Assembly (NCBI GenBank): GCA_028820325.1
Contig: JAPPJO010000088.1
Span: 1 to 64,000, forward strand
Direction: 5' to 3'
Length of the DNA: 64,000 nucleotides
Origin: Gammaproteobacteria bacterium
Lineage (GTDB): Bacteria; Gemmatimonadota; Gemmatimonadetes; Longimicrobiales; Gaopeijiaceae
Positions 54,707 to 64,000 of the stretch are shown piece after piece; position 1 is the stretch's first letter, and each line of letters starts with the position of its first letter. The notes beneath the pieces are model-generated. The model did not search any database and had not been told where the DNA came from. It saw nothing but the letters and a program-made list of their open reading frames with translations. The position numbers were made by a program, and so were the translations under genes.

Positions 54707-55798
54707 ATGCTCCGTTTCGGCGCTTCCGGAGCCTTGCTCCTGCTGCTTTCGCTGTTAGCCGCGGGCGCGGAGGCTCAGACGCGGGTCCAGGCGGCTGAGG
54801 GTGGCTGGATCGGCATCCAGGTCGAAGGCCGCGCGCGGCCCGACGGTTCCACCCGCGTGATGATCGTGCGGGTGGACCGCGGAAGTCCCGCCGACCGGGC
54901 GGGGGTGCGTCCGTTCGATCTCCTGGTCCGTCTGGATGGGGCCGATGTCTCGCCGGAAGCCCTGGTCGAGCTGGGCGAGCGGCTTCGCCCCGGGCTTCCC
55001 GTCGAGCTCACCCTGCTGCGCGCAAACCGGGAGCGGACCCTGCGCGTGGTCGCCGGAACGCGGCCCGATCCCATGGATCCGGCCACGATGGAGGAGTTCA
55101 CCGCGCGCGTCGACTCGGCGCGCCTGCAGATCCTGCGCATGGTGGACTCGCTCATGGCCGATACGACCTGGGCGAGAATTCGGACTGACATGGAGGCCGT
55201 CCGCCGGGCCATGGTCGAGCAGGCCGAGCCCACCGGCGAACTGGAAGCGGCCGCGGAGGTGATGGAGCGGGTACAGGAAATGATGGTGCGGGCCCGTGAG
55301 GCGATGCGCTCCCAGCGTTTCGGTCCCCGGCCTCCGGGCGGGCCTCCCCCGGCACGTGTACGGATTACGGTCGACGAGACCGGGCCGGACGAGCGCGGAG
55401 GCCGCAGGGTGTCGCCCGCGCGCGGGCGCATCACCATCGACGGCAGTGGCTTCGGCGGACGCAGAGGCCCCGGAGGCCCGCCGCCTGGCGTTCGCTTCCG
55501 GTCTCCCTACCTGCTCGGTCACCGTTTCGTGGCGGGAGCCGAACTCGAGGTGGTGGAACCGGACGCTTCGGCCGGCATTGGGGGAAGCAGGCTTCGGGTC
55601 GTGCAGGTCGTGGAAGGCAGTCCCGCCTACCGCGCCGGCCTGGCGCCCGAGGACGTGATCGTGAGCATCGGTGGAGAGCCCGCAAGCAGCCTGACGGAAT
55701 TCCGCATCCGCCTGGGGCGGCTGATCCGCCGGGGTCGCCCGGAGATGCAGGTGGTGCGCGGCGACACGACCCTGGTGGTCATTCTGCCGCGACAGTAG
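54707..55798 (+). CDS. Exported double-PDZ protein without protease domain
   Basis: The 363-residue protein starts one base after the anti-sigma stop. A signal peptide (to about residue 24, GAEAQ) is followed by a PDZ domain at about 30-115 (GWIGIQVEGR, GSPADRAGVRPFDLLVRLDG) and a second at about 275-360 (LRVVQVVEGSPAYRAGLAPEDVIVSIGG). Between them is a helical, then Gly/Pro/Arg-rich linker. There is no trypsin-like or site-2-protease domain. In RpoE systems, PDZ domains sense misfolded outer-membrane proteins and gate anti-sigma cleavage; a free PDZ sensor would be a variant of that. Confidence 0.85.
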   Translation: MLRFGASGALLLLLSLLAAGAEAQTRVQAAEGGWIGIQVEGRARPDGSTRVMIVRVDRGSPADRAGVRPFDLLVRLDGADVSPEALVELGERLRPGLPVELTLLRANRERTLRVVAGTRPDPMDPATMEEFTARVDSARLQILRMVDSLMADTTWARIRTDMEAVRRAMVEQAEPTGELEAAAEVMERVQEMMVRAREAMRSQRFGPRPPGGPPPARVRITVDETGPDERGGRRVSPARGRITIDGSGFGGRRGPGGPPPGVRFRSPYLLGHRFVAGAELEVVEPDASAGIGGSRLRVVQVVEGSPAYRAGLAPEDVIVSIGGEPASSLTEFRIRLGRLIRRGRPEMQVVRGDTTLVVILPRQ

Positions 55799-55819
55799 GG
55801 AGCCTGGCGCCCCCCCGCC

Positions 55820-57040
<1,221 letters not shown>

Positions 57041-57059
57041 TTCGGATCTCCGGGCTGCC

Positions 57060-58742
57060 TCAGCGCCTTCCGCCGCGCGGGGTACCTCCTCCGAACGGGC
57101 TTCCGCCGCCCATCCGCTCGCGCATGCGGTCGATGAACTCCTGCTGCTGCGCCTGCAGCTGGGCCGCGCCGATGAGCGCCACCTCCTCCCCCTCTTCGAG
57201 CCCGACCAGCACCTCGGTGTTGTCCCAGTCGTTCACGCCGATCAGGATGGGGCGCGGCTCGATGGTGCCGTCCGCGGAGACCACGAACGTGATCGCCGGT
57301 CGGGGCGCGCCCTCCTGTTCGCGACGGCCGGCAAACCCGCCGACGTCGACGCCCATGGGATCCATCATGCCCTGGCCCGCGGCGGGGCCCATTCCCATCA
57401 TTCCGGCACCGTTGCCGGCCCCGGCGCCCAAGCGCCTGCCAGCACCCATTCCAGCACCGGCGTCAGCGCCCGCTCCAGGACGGCCAGTGCCCGCTCCAGG
57501 GTCTCCGTTCACAGCCGCTTCGGGACCGCCGCCGTTCTCCGCGCGGGCCTGCATCATCTGCTCGCGCATCTGCTCGCGCGAGATTTCCCCGCTCGCCAAC
57601 TGATCGCGAAGCTCCTGCAGGCGGGCGTTTCCGTCCATCCCGCCCATCGGCCTCTGGCCCGCCATCATTCGCCCGGGGGCTCCATCCGGTGCCGCCATGA
57701 ACCCGCCAGGCGCGCCGGAGCTGCCCGGCAATGAGGCACGCAGGTCTGCAAACACCGACCGATCCATCTCGATCGCGTCCGGATCCATCCCCAGCACCAT
57801 CGCCGCGGGCGCCATCTCCTGGAACTGCACCAGCGCGTTGTTGGGGATGAGCAGGGCATTGGGTCGCTCGGCGACCAGGATTTCGACCTCCGCGTTCATG
57901 CCGGGCTTGAGCAGGCCGCCACGGTTATCGATCATCACGATCACCGCGAACATGGTCACGTTCTGCTGGACCTCGGCCTGCGGTTCGATCTTGTCGACGA
58001 TTCCCGCGAAGGTGCGCCCCGGGAATGCTTCCACCGTCACCGTTGCGGTCAGGTCGGCCGAGATCTGTCCGACATCGGTCTCGTCCACCAGCGTGCGCAC
58101 CTGCATCTCGGCCAGGTTCGCCATCATGAAGAGGGTCGTGCCGCCGGATACGTTCTGCGACGCGGACTGGATGACCTGTCCCTCCTCGACGTTCTTCTGG
58201 ATGATGGTGCCGGCCATGGGCGCGCGAATGGTCACGTCGCTCAGGCGCAGCTCGGCCAGCTCCATGCTCGTGGTGGCCTTGACCAGGTTTGCCTGCGCGT
58301 TCGCGAAGTCCAGGTTGGCCGACTCGTGTTCGGCCTCGGTGATCACTCCGGCTTCCAGGAGCAGGCGGGAGCGCTCCAGCTGGGCGGTCGAAATCTCCAC
58401 CCGCGCCCGCGCCACGTTCAGGTCGGCTTCGGTCTGGTTGAAGTCGTTGCGCACGTCGCGCGGATCGATCTCCGCGAGCAGCGCGCCCGGCTCGAGCTCG
58501 TCCCCGGTGTCCACGTGCAGGCGCAGAATCTCTCCCGAGGCCTTGGACTTGACCTCCACGGTGCGCACGGGCTCCATCAGGCCGGTTGCCTCGGCCACCA
58601 GGCGCAGGTCGTCGCGCAGAGCCGGCATCGTCGTAAGGCCGGGCGCTTCTTCCACCGTGTCGGCGCCGTTGCAGGCCGCCACGGCCAGCAGTGCGAGAAG
58701 CCTTACGCCTCCGTTCGTCAGTGCCTTGGTGCTCACGTTCAT
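57060..58742 (-). CDS. MacA/HlyD-type adaptor lipoprotein with low-complexity insert
   Basis: The protein has 560 residues from the ATG preceded by GAGAGGAA. It is probably a lipoprotein (VAAC, Cys 24). Adaptor domains are the lipoyl halves (VKSKASGEILRLHVDTGDELEPG and TIRAPMAGTIIQKNVEEGQV), a hairpin (about 95-165) and a beta-barrel (about 200-300). Residues ~340-480 are a Gly/Ala/Met/Pro-rich insertion with no counterpart in MacA. The final domain resumes at about 482. It is much longer than usual (MacA about 370). Confidence 0.88.
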   Translation of the reverse strand: MNVSTKALTNGGVRLLALLAVAACNGADTVEEAPGLTTMPALRDDLRLVAEATGLMEPVRTVEVKSKASGEILRLHVDTGDELEPGALLAEIDPRDVRNDFNQTEADLNVARARVEISTAQLERSRLLLEAGVITEAEHESANLDFANAQANLVKATTSMELAELRLSDVTIRAPMAGTIIQKNVEEGQVIQSASQNVSGGTTLFMMANLAEMQVRTLVDETDVGQISADLTATVTVEAFPGRTFAGIVDKIEPQAEVQQNVTMFAVIVMIDNRGGLLKPGMNAEVEILVAERPNALLIPNNALVQFQEMAPAAMVLGMDPDAIEMDRSVFADLRASLPGSSGAPGGFMAAPDGAPGRMMAGQRPMGGMDGNARLQELRDQLASGEISREQMREQMMQARAENGGGPEAAVNGDPGAGTGRPGAGADAGAGMGAGRRLGAGAGNGAGMMGMGPAAGQGMMDPMGVDVGGFAGRREQEGAPRPAITFVVSADGTIEPRPILIGVNDWDNTEVLVGLEEGEEVALIGAAQLQAQQQEFIDRMRERMGGGSPFGGGTPRGGRR

Positions 58743-58786
58743 TTCCTCTCCAGAGAATCCTGCTTCGCAGGCTGAGGTGTCATTGC

Positions 58787-59497
58787 TCAAACAGTCGCCG
58801 CCACCATCGGCTCGTTCAGGAAGTCGCGCGCGACCAGGCCGTCGAGCAGATGAATCTGGCGCTGCGCGTACTGCGCGATGTCGTGTTCGTGCGTGACCAC
58901 GAGGATGGTCTGCCCCTGCCGGTGGAGGTCCACGAAGACCGACATGATCTCCTCGCTGGTGGTGGAGTCCAGGTTTCCCGTGGGCTCGTCGGCCAGCAGG
59001 ATGGCGGGCCCGTTGACGAGCGCGCGCGCGACCGCCACGCGCTGCCGCTGGCCGCCGGAGAGCTCCGGCGGGCGGTGGTCCATGCGCAACCCCAGGCCCA
59101 CCGTCTCCAGTGCCTCGCGGGCCCGTTGGCGCCGCTCGCGGGCGGAAACTCCGGCGTAGATGAGCGGCAGCTCCACGTTGTGCAGGGCCGTGGCGCGCGG
59201 CAGCAGGTTGAAGGTCTGGAACACGAACCCGATCTCGCGGTTGCGGACGTGGGCGAGCTGATCGTCGCTCAGGTCGCTCACGAGCTGCTCGTTCAGCCAG
59301 TACTGCCCCCGGGTGGGTGTGTCCAGACAGCCGATCAGGTTCATGAAGGTGGATTTGCCGCTGCCCGAGGGTCCCATGATGGCGACGAACTCGCCCCGGC
59401 TGATCTCGAGGTCGACGCGGCGAAGGGCGCGGATGGTCTCCGCTCCCAGGACGTAGTGCTTGGTCAGTCCGGACGTTTGGATAACAGGTCGGCTCAC
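58787..59497 (-). CDS. MacB-type ABC transporter ATPase
   Basis: The 236-residue protein starts at a GTG overlapping the TolC-like stop (GTGA). Walker [11 protein letters not shown]-loop [10 protein letters not shown], signature LSGGQRQR, Walker [10 protein letters not shown] and switch His in VVTHEHD are all present. It pairs with the separate permease at 55820. The ATPase of the other efflux operon (51377) is a close relative, and exchange between the two systems is conceivable. Confidence 0.95.
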   Translation of the reverse strand: MSRPVIQTSGLTKHYVLGAETIRALRRVDLEISRGEFVAIMGPSGSGKSTFMNLIGCLDTPTRGQYWLNEQLVSDLSDDQLAHVRNREIGFVFQTFNLLPRATALHNVELPLIYAGVSARERRQRAREALETVGLGLRMDHRPPELSGGQRQRVAVARALVNGPAILLADEPTGNLDSTTSEEIMSVFVDLHRQGQTILVVTHEHDIAQYAQRQIHLLDGLVARDFLNEPMVAATV

Positions 59498-60783
59498 AGT
59501 TCGCTCCCCAGAATCGCCTCCAGTTGCGCACGCGCGACCGCGTAGTCGTATCGCGCCGTAACCAGACCCGACTCCGCCTGCACGAGGGCGATCTGACTCG
59601 TGATCAGGTCGAGGATGGTCGCAACGGAGAGATCGAAGCGCTGCTGCACGACCCGGAGGTCCTCCTCCGCCACATCCCTCGCCTCGATGGCGATGGCGAT
59701 GGCCTGCTCGGAGGTCCTCAGCGCGAACACCGCTCCATCCACCTGCGCGCGGACCAGAAGTCTGGCATCCTCCTCCTGTACGAAGGCAACGCGTTCCTGA
59801 TTCTCGGCGCGCGCGATGTTCTGGTCGCGGTTGAAGCCGTCGAACACGTTGTAGCTGCCGGAGAGGCGAACATTCCACGAAGTCGTCCCGCCGTCGAAGG
59901 CGACTTCCCTGTTTGCCCAGCTGTAGCCGGACGAGACCCGGAGCGACGGGAATCGCGAGGCCCGGGAGGAACCGGCGGCTGCCGAGGCGGCCCGGGCGGC
60001 TGCGCGGGCGCTGCGTACGGCCGGCGAGCGCTCTTCGGCGAGGAGGAACATCTCCTGCTCGCTCAGAGCGAGCGGACTCGGGCCGAGATCGTCCGGAAGC
60101 TCGGGCATGACCGGCTCCGGCAACCCCACCTGCCGCCCCAGGGCGAAACGCGCCGCGCGGGTGGCGGCCTCCGCCTGAAGCACCGACTGCATCGCGTTCG
60201 CCACCTCAAGCCGGGCCCGCAGCGTGTCGGAGCGCGTCCCGGAGCCCAGCTCGGCGCGGCGACGCGTGTTGGCCAGGCTCTCCTCGGCCCGTTCCACGCT
60301 CGCCTGCGCCACTTCAAGAAGATCCGCCTGGCGCAGGGCGGCGAAGTACAGATCCTTGGTCTGCAGAATCACGCCGAAGCGTTGATTCTCCATGTCCGCT
60401 TCGGCGGCGGCGATATCCGCTCTCGCCCGATCCATGTTGGCGAAGCGCTGGCCACCGTTGAAGAGGCTGTACGACAGCGAGAGGCCCGCGTTATAGCTCT
60501 GGCTCGCGCCGACGACGGTGCGCTGGGTGGCCGCGTCGAACCGCTGGCTGCTGTTGGTCGAGGCGCCGGAGCTGAGGCTCAGGGTCGGGAGAAAGCCTCC
60601 CCAGGCGGCGCGGTGCGAGACGCCGGCGTTGTCAAGGCCGGCGCGCGCCTGCGCCATCGACGGGTGCACCTGCAGCGACCTTGCGATCGCCTCGTCCAGC
60701 GTAAGCGGCTGCTGCGCCGAAAGGGTGCCCGCCAGGGCGAGCGCCGCGATGGCATGCGCGGAGAAGCGCCGCCAGTGCTTCAT
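59494..60783 (-). CDS. TolC-family outer-membrane efflux protein
   Basis: The protein has 429 residues from the ATG at 60783, which overlaps the upstream stop (ATGA) and gives a tidy signal peptide (to about residue 24, GTLSAQ). An alternative ATG at 60798 adds five residues. Two efflux-protein repeats start with [19 protein letters not shown] and, in the second, [18 protein letters not shown]. Coiled-coil hairpins and barrel strands ([28 protein letters not shown]) are typical. It is the duct of the MacAB-like pump encoded next. Confidence 0.93.
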   Translation of the reverse strand: MKHWRRFSAHAIAALALAGTLSAQQPLTLDEAIARSLQVHPSMAQARAGLDNAGVSHRAAWGGFLPTLSLSSGASTNSSQRFDAATQRTVVGASQSYNAGLSLSYSLFNGGQRFANMDRARADIAAAEADMENQRFGVILQTKDLYFAALRQADLLEVAQASVERAEESLANTRRRAELGSGTRSDTLRARLEVANAMQSVLQAEAATRAARFALGRQVGLPEPVMPELPDDLGPSPLALSEQEMFLLAEERSPAVRSARAAARAASAAAGSSRASRFPSLRVSSGYSWANREVAFDGGTTSWNVRLSGSYNVFDGFNRDQNIARAENQERVAFVQEEDARLLVRAQVDGAVFALRTSEQAIAIAIEARDVAEEDLRVVQQRFDLSVATILDLITSQIALVQAESGLVTARYDYAVARAQLEAILGSEL

Positions 60784-61349
60784 ACTTTGCGTGACCATTC
60801 GCCCCCATCCCGTGCTCCCCCGTCCCTGTCCCCGTCCCCGCTGTCCCGCTGAGGGCCTTCCTGGTCGCCCTGTCGCCGGTCACGCTCGCCGTCGCGAGCT
60901 TCGGACCGCGATCTCCCCCTTTCCCTTTCGTCCTCCAGTTCCCTGCGGCGGTCGAAATCGTTCAGCAGGGCGTCGTACTCGGCAGCCTGCTCCGGGGTGA
61001 GCACCGCCTTGATGGAGGAGCGCGTCGACTCGATCAACTCCCCGTACCCCGTCCGGTAGTCCGCCCGCAACTGCCGCATCATCATTCGCGACTGGCCTAC
61101 GATCGAATCAACCTGAACCTGCTGCTCGGCGCTCAGTCCGACGCGCTCGACGATCAGGCCGCGACGGCGGGTCTCCCCTCCGCGATCCTCATCCGCCTCC
61201 TCCGCCGCCACGGCCGCAGGCGCGGTGGGCGCCCTGGGTTCTGCCTGAGCCGACGATGTCCTTGACCACACCAGGCCGAGAAGGAACCCGGCCACCAAGG
61301 TCGCAAAGAGTACGCCGCCGGCTGCTGCGCGGGTGTTGCGTGCGGTCAT
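60780..61349 (-). CDS. Spy/CpxP-like periplasmic sensor or chaperone
   Basis: The protein has 189 residues from the ATG six bases after GGGAGG; GTG and TTG starts just upstream are possible. One N-terminal helix (about 10-32) exports or anchors it. The core (about 65-130) has LSAEQQVQVDSIVGQ and LTPEQAAEYDALL, versions of the LTxxQ motifs of the Spy/CpxP/CnrX superfamily. The last ~55 residues are an Arg/Asp/Glu/Gly-rich tail. In other bacteria such proteins sense envelope stress or metals and sit with sigma-factor or two-component genes, as here. Confidence 0.75.
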   Translation of the reverse strand: MTARNTRAAAGGVLFATLVAGFLLGLVWSRTSSAQAEPRAPTAPAAVAAEEADEDRGGETRRRGLIVERVGLSAEQQVQVDSIVGQSRMMMRQLRADYRTGYGELIESTRSSIKAVLTPEQAAEYDALLNDFDRRRELEDERERGRSRSEARDGERDRRQGDQEGPQRDSGDGDRDGGARDGGEWSRKV

Positions 61350-61753
61350 CACCAACCTCCCTCGATCGCGACCAAAAAGGCCACCTCGTCCACCTGATCG
61401 GCAACGAGCACCGCCGGCAGCGGCTCGTCATCGACCCCGGACACCAGAGCTTCCTCAAGGGCGATGCCGGATCCGGGCGTCGTCTCGCCCGGTGCCAGCA
61501 GGGAGGCCATCGCTGCGGCCGCGACCACCGACGCCGGGACCAGCAATCTCCACCATGACGCCAGCACGTCGCCTACCGTCAGCCGGCGCGTCGCGCGCCG
61601 CCTGGCCAGCTCCGGACCCGCAAGGGCCATCACGCGGGCCTGGAATCGGGCCCAGTGGCCAGGGTCGGAGTGCCCGGGATCGAGTAGCTCCAGGGAGATT
61701 CTGCCTTTGTCGACCATGTCGCCATTCCGGCCTGATGTGGTTTGTCTGTTCAT
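61349..61753 (-). CDS. Probable anti-sigma factor (single-pass membrane protein)
   Basis: The 134-residue protein has a soluble N-terminal part (1-65), a membrane helix (about 70-88, LLVPASVVAAAAMASLLAPG) and a short periplasmic tail (EEALVSGVDDEPLPAVLVAD). It lacks a zinc-finger HCC motif. Position between a sigma gene (67 bases upstream) and a Spy/CpxP-like gene (TGATG overlap), plus topology, support the call. It could alternatively be a CnrY-like anti-sigma acting with the Spy/CnrX-like protein. Confidence 0.68.
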   Translation of the reverse strand: MNRQTTSGRNGDMVDKGRISLELLDPGHSDPGHWARFQARVMALAGPELARRRATRRLTVGDVLASWWRLLVPASVVAAAAMASLLAPGETTPGSGIALEEALVSGVDDEPLPAVLVADQVDEVAFLVAIEGGW

Positions 61754-61820
61754 CTGAGTGTGTCGTCCGTCCAGCTACCTGTTCGTGTCTCTTGCCTGGA
61801 TCCCGCGAGATTGCTTCCAG

Positions 61821-62351
61821 CTATGCGTCCGGCCTGAGGAGCGCTCGCAGCGACTTGCGCGCGTAGTGCAGATGCGAGCGTACCGTCCCCGCGGGGAGCC
61901 CGAGGCGCTGTGCGATCTCTCTGTGCTTCCATCCCTCCAGGTCGTGCAGCAGCACGATCTTCCTTTGTACTTCGGGCAGCTCTGCGAGCGCGCGGGCGAG
62001 TTCCTCGCGCAACTCCGACAACTGCGCCTCCTTCTCCGGCGTCGGGGTGCTGGAACGGGCGCTGAACGGAATCGGGTCCGTCGCCCGCAACGCCTCCCGG
62101 CGCACGAGGTTGTTCGACCGGTTTCTCACGATCGTCATCAGCCAGCCCCCGAACCTGGCGGGGCTCCGACAATCGTCGAGACGTTCGAGGGCGACCAGGA
62201 AAGCTTCCTGGGCCGCGTCCTCCGCGTCTTCCGGCCGGCCGATCACGGAGAGAGCCACCAGAAATGCCGCCCTGCGATAGCGGGTTACGAGTTGCCCGAA
62301 GGCATCCCCGTCCCCCGACCGGGCCAGTGCAACCAGCGTCGCGTCATCCAA
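61821..62351 (-). CDS. ECF-type RNA polymerase sigma factor
   Basis: The 176-residue protein has sigma-2 at about 10-80 (RPEDAEDAAQEAFLVALERL, FGGWLMTIVRNRSNNLVRR) and sigma-4 at about 110-170 (LPEVQRKIVLLHDLEGWKHR, RLGLPAGTVRSHLHYARKSL). It is the first gene of a minus-strand cluster continuing through anti-sigma, Spy-like, TolC, ATPase, adaptor and permease genes down to 55820. Together these form an envelope-stress-responsive export operon. Confidence 0.94.
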   Translation of the reverse strand: MDDATLVALARSGDGDAFGQLVTRYRRAAFLVALSVIGRPEDAEDAAQEAFLVALERLDDCRSPARFGGWLMTIVRNRSNNLVRREALRATDPIPFSARSSTPTPEKEAQLSELREELARALAELPEVQRKIVLLHDLEGWKHREIAQRLGLPAGTVRSHLHYARKSLRALLRPDA

Positions 62352-62422
62352 GTGATCGTCGCCTCAACGAGAATGACACGTGGACATCGAACGTTGTTGA
62401 ATGGCTGGCAGCCCACGGACTG

Positions 62423-63133
62423 CTAGCGCCGACGTCGTAGCCGGCTTCGGCGTTTCCGCCTGGTCTTGCCGGACCGGGGCCACTCGCGGGTGGCCTCCGC
62501 CAGCAGCGCCTGCCATTCGTCGGGGAAGAGTCCCCCAAGATCCCGGGCGGCCGTCAGAAACTCGCCGCGCGGCTTCTCCGCCTCGTTCCCGGCGCGAAAG
62601 AACCGCACCAGCATGAGCGCGGCGCCCGAATCGGCGATGACGCCGCTTCGCGCGGTCCCCGCCACGCGCGCGATCCAGGCCGTTCCCTCGGCGTCGGAGA
62701 ATCCCCACTCGATTGACGCAGGTGCCGACCGGACGGTTGCTTCTTCAGGAGGCTCGCCACGACGCGAGGGACGCCCGCGTGCCGGCGCGGCCGGCCGAGG
62801 CGTGCCGCGCGCGGGCTTCAGGCGAGCCGGGGGAGGTGGCGACCCGGACGCGGGTGGCGGCGGGGCTCCGGAGCGCTCGGGCGGCGGAGCCGGCGGTCGC
62901 GCGGACGGCGGCGAGGAAGGGCGGGCGGACGGAGGCGGCTTCTGACGGGCCGGAGAGGCGGGCGCCCCGGGGGGCGCTGGTCGAGGCGGGTCCGGCCGGT
63001 CCGCGGGCGGAGGGGCGGGACGGGCGGGAGGTGGAATCCCGGGTCGAGCCGGTGAGGATGACGGCGGTTCGGCGGACGGAGGGCGGTCCGGCCCGGCGCC
63101 GCCGGGCCCGTCCGGTGGCGACGGCGGTTTCAC
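62423..63133 (-). CDS. Proline-rich protein with conserved C-terminal domain
   Basis: The 236-residue protein starts at a GTG that overlaps the HNH gene stop (GTGA). Residues 1 to about 150 are almost all Pro, Ala, Ser, Arg and Gly. The remaining part (about 150-225) reads like a folded domain (IEWGFSDAEGTAWIARVAG, ALMLVRFFRAG, EFLTAARDLGGLFPDEWQALL) and ends in a basic tail. The function is unknown. GC skew and codon use of the first half are extreme, but the frame is uninterrupted and its overlap with the HNH gene supports expression. Confidence 0.65.
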   Translation of the reverse strand: MKPPSPPDGPGGAGPDRPPSAEPPSSSPARPGIPPPARPAPPPADRPDPPRPAPPGAPASPARQKPPPSARPSSPPSARPPAPPPERSGAPPPPASGSPPPPARLKPARGTPRPAAPARGRPSRRGEPPEEATVRSAPASIEWGFSDAEGTAWIARVAGTARSGVIADSGAALMLVRFFRAGNEAEKPRGEFLTAARDLGGLFPDEWQALLAEATREWPRSGKTRRKRRSRLRRRR

Positions 63134-63705
63134 GCGCTGCCGGTCGACCGCACGGTCGACAGGGAGAGCGCCTTCAGGACCTCGTCTCCGTAGAACATGC
63201 GCACGTACTTGGCCTGAACCGGGGTAACGCTGCGCACAGCCCAGACCAGATGGACGTGGTTGGGCTCGGCGGGGATGGAGAGCAGACGCATGCCGGCCTC
63301 CGCGGGCGTCTTGTTGCCCTTGCGGTTGTTGCAGGGCGAGCACGCCGAAACCACGTTCGTCCACTGATTGCTCCCGCCACGGGAGATCGGCAGGATATGG
63401 TCGCGGGTCAGGAACTCGCGCGGCCGCAACCGATCGCGGTGGCGGCCGCAGTACTGACAGCAATAGTCGTCGCGCGCGAACATGAAGGTGTTGGTGACCT
63501 GCCGGCGGAAGCGCCGCGGCACGTGCACGAAGCGTACGAGGCGGATGACCGCGGGGAACGGGATGTTGCGGTGCTCCGAGCGGAACGCGCGCGCGTCTTC
63601 CGCCTCGAGGATCTCCGCCTTCGCGTCCAGCACCAGGCGCACTGCGCGCCGCGCGGGGACGATGGTCAGTGGCTCGTAGGAGGCGTTCAGCGCGAGGCAG
63701 CTCAT
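63130..63705 (-). CDS. HNH endonuclease family protein
   Basis: The 191-residue protein begins with LALNASYEPLTIVPARRAV, characteristic of a widespread HNH subgroup. The zinc-binding and catalytic region has CQYCG (first Cys pair), LTRDHILPISRGG (catalytic His), and CSPCNNRKGNKTP (second Cys pair plus the N and final K/H region). It is a stand-alone nuclease of unknown physiological role; repair or defence are both suggested for relatives. No mobile-element features flank it. Confidence 0.88.
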   Translation of the reverse strand: MSCLALNASYEPLTIVPARRAVRLVLDAKAEILEAEDARAFRSEHRNIPFPAVIRLVRFVHVPRRFRRQVTNTFMFARDDYCCQYCGRHRDRLRPREFLTRDHILPISRGGSNQWTNVVSACSPCNNRKGNKTPAEAGMRLLSIPAEPNHVHLVWAVRSVTPVQAKYVRMFYGDEVLKALSLSTVRSTGSA

Positions 63706-63925
63706 CGCGAATCCGGGGTTGCGGGACCTTCCCTGACCGCCGCCGGCCCGGCTCCGGCGTTTCCCGGGACGCGGCCGGCTACCTGACTGCGCAGGTGGCG
63801 GATGACGGCCCACTCCCACGGCCGGACCGATCAGCGCCGCAAACTATCGGGGATCGGGAGGCGGAGCAACTGCGGCATGAGCCGCCGGGCCCGCCTGCGC
63901 GCGAATCGTCGGCGCAGCGCTTCTG

Positions 63926-64000
63926 CTACAACAGCGCCATCGGATCGCGGTCGATCAGAACCCGCGCGTCGGAGGGGGGACGGAAGCCCGTCGAGAAGGC
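63926..64000 (-). CDS. priA: Probable 3' end of primosomal helicase gene (partial)
   Basis: Twenty-four codons and a TAG stop lie at the window edge on the minus strand. The visible C-terminus ends in ARVLIDRDPMALL, which matches the usual end of PriA (V-x-IDVDP-x-x-L). The call rests on this short motif only. The 220 bases between it and the HNH gene hold no gene that I can see. Confidence 0.5.
   Translation of the reverse strand, partial: AFSTGFRPPSDARVLIDRDPMALL

Noticed and set aside
57400..57520. Repetitive GC-rich tract that could be a CRISPR or satellite repeat
   Set aside because: It is in frame within the MacA-like gene, encodes Gly/Ala/Met-rich sequence and has no regular repeat-spacer spacing.

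Overview
The window is one continuous high-GC bacterial chromosome segment. Both strands are densely coded, gene starts often overlap the previous stop by 1-4 bases, and no gap between genes exceeds about 260 bases. The gene families point to Gemmatimonadota or a close relative such as Acidobacteriota: many exported peptidases, 6-bladed beta-propeller lipoproteins, ADOP-type ABC permeases, BlaI/M56 pairs, and several ECF sigma/anti-sigma operons. The taxonomic call is an inference; there is no rRNA or phylogenetic marker to confirm it. I saw no tRNA, rRNA, CRISPR array, insertion sequence or prophage.

Region 1 (1-15.2 kb) is a peptidase-rich block: two S9 prolyl-oligopeptidase-type enzymes, two M28 zinc peptidases (one glutamate-carboxypeptidase-II-like), an M29-like lipoprotein that appears to have lost its metal ligands, a DUF1028 lipoprotein and a DUF3810-like zincin. 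A FitAB/VapBC toxin-antitoxin pair and a Tat-exported flavin amine oxidase are embedded in it. Region 2 (15.4-24.9 kb) is a methionine/one-carbon run: metH, then a homocysteine methyltransferase-MTHFR fusion, then an APC transporter with universal-stress domains, and a class II photolyase. Region 3 (24.9-30.4 kb, minus strand) is an operon S9 - M14 - M24 - MTHFR-like, coupling peptide degradation to a folate-type TIM barrel. Region 4 (30.5-35 kb) holds a carboxypeptidase-regulatory-domain protein, a TonB-dependent receptor and a small exported protein.

Region 5 (35.2-42.9 kb) starts with a BlaI/M56 sensor pair, then a helical exported protein, a beta-propeller lipoprotein, and a sigma - anti-sigma - secretin-like - beta-propeller operon. 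Region 6 (43.1-52.1 kb) is an NtrC-type regulator and histidine kinase followed by TolC - ADOP permease - HlyD adaptor - ATPase. Sigma-54-like promoter elements lie in front of both the regulator and the export operon. Region 7 (52.1-55.8 kb) carries threonine synthase (minus) and a divergent sigma - zinc anti-sigma - double-PDZ operon. Region 8 (55.8-62.4 kb, minus) is a second export cluster: sigma - anti-sigma - Spy/CpxP-like protein - TolC - MacB ATPase - MacA-like adaptor - MacB permease. The window ends with an HNH endonuclease, a proline-rich protein and what is probably the 3' end of priA.

The overall picture is a cell that lives on peptides. It has several envelope-stress circuits (ECF, sigma-54 two-component, BlaI/M56), two of which are physically linked to complete tripartite efflux machines.
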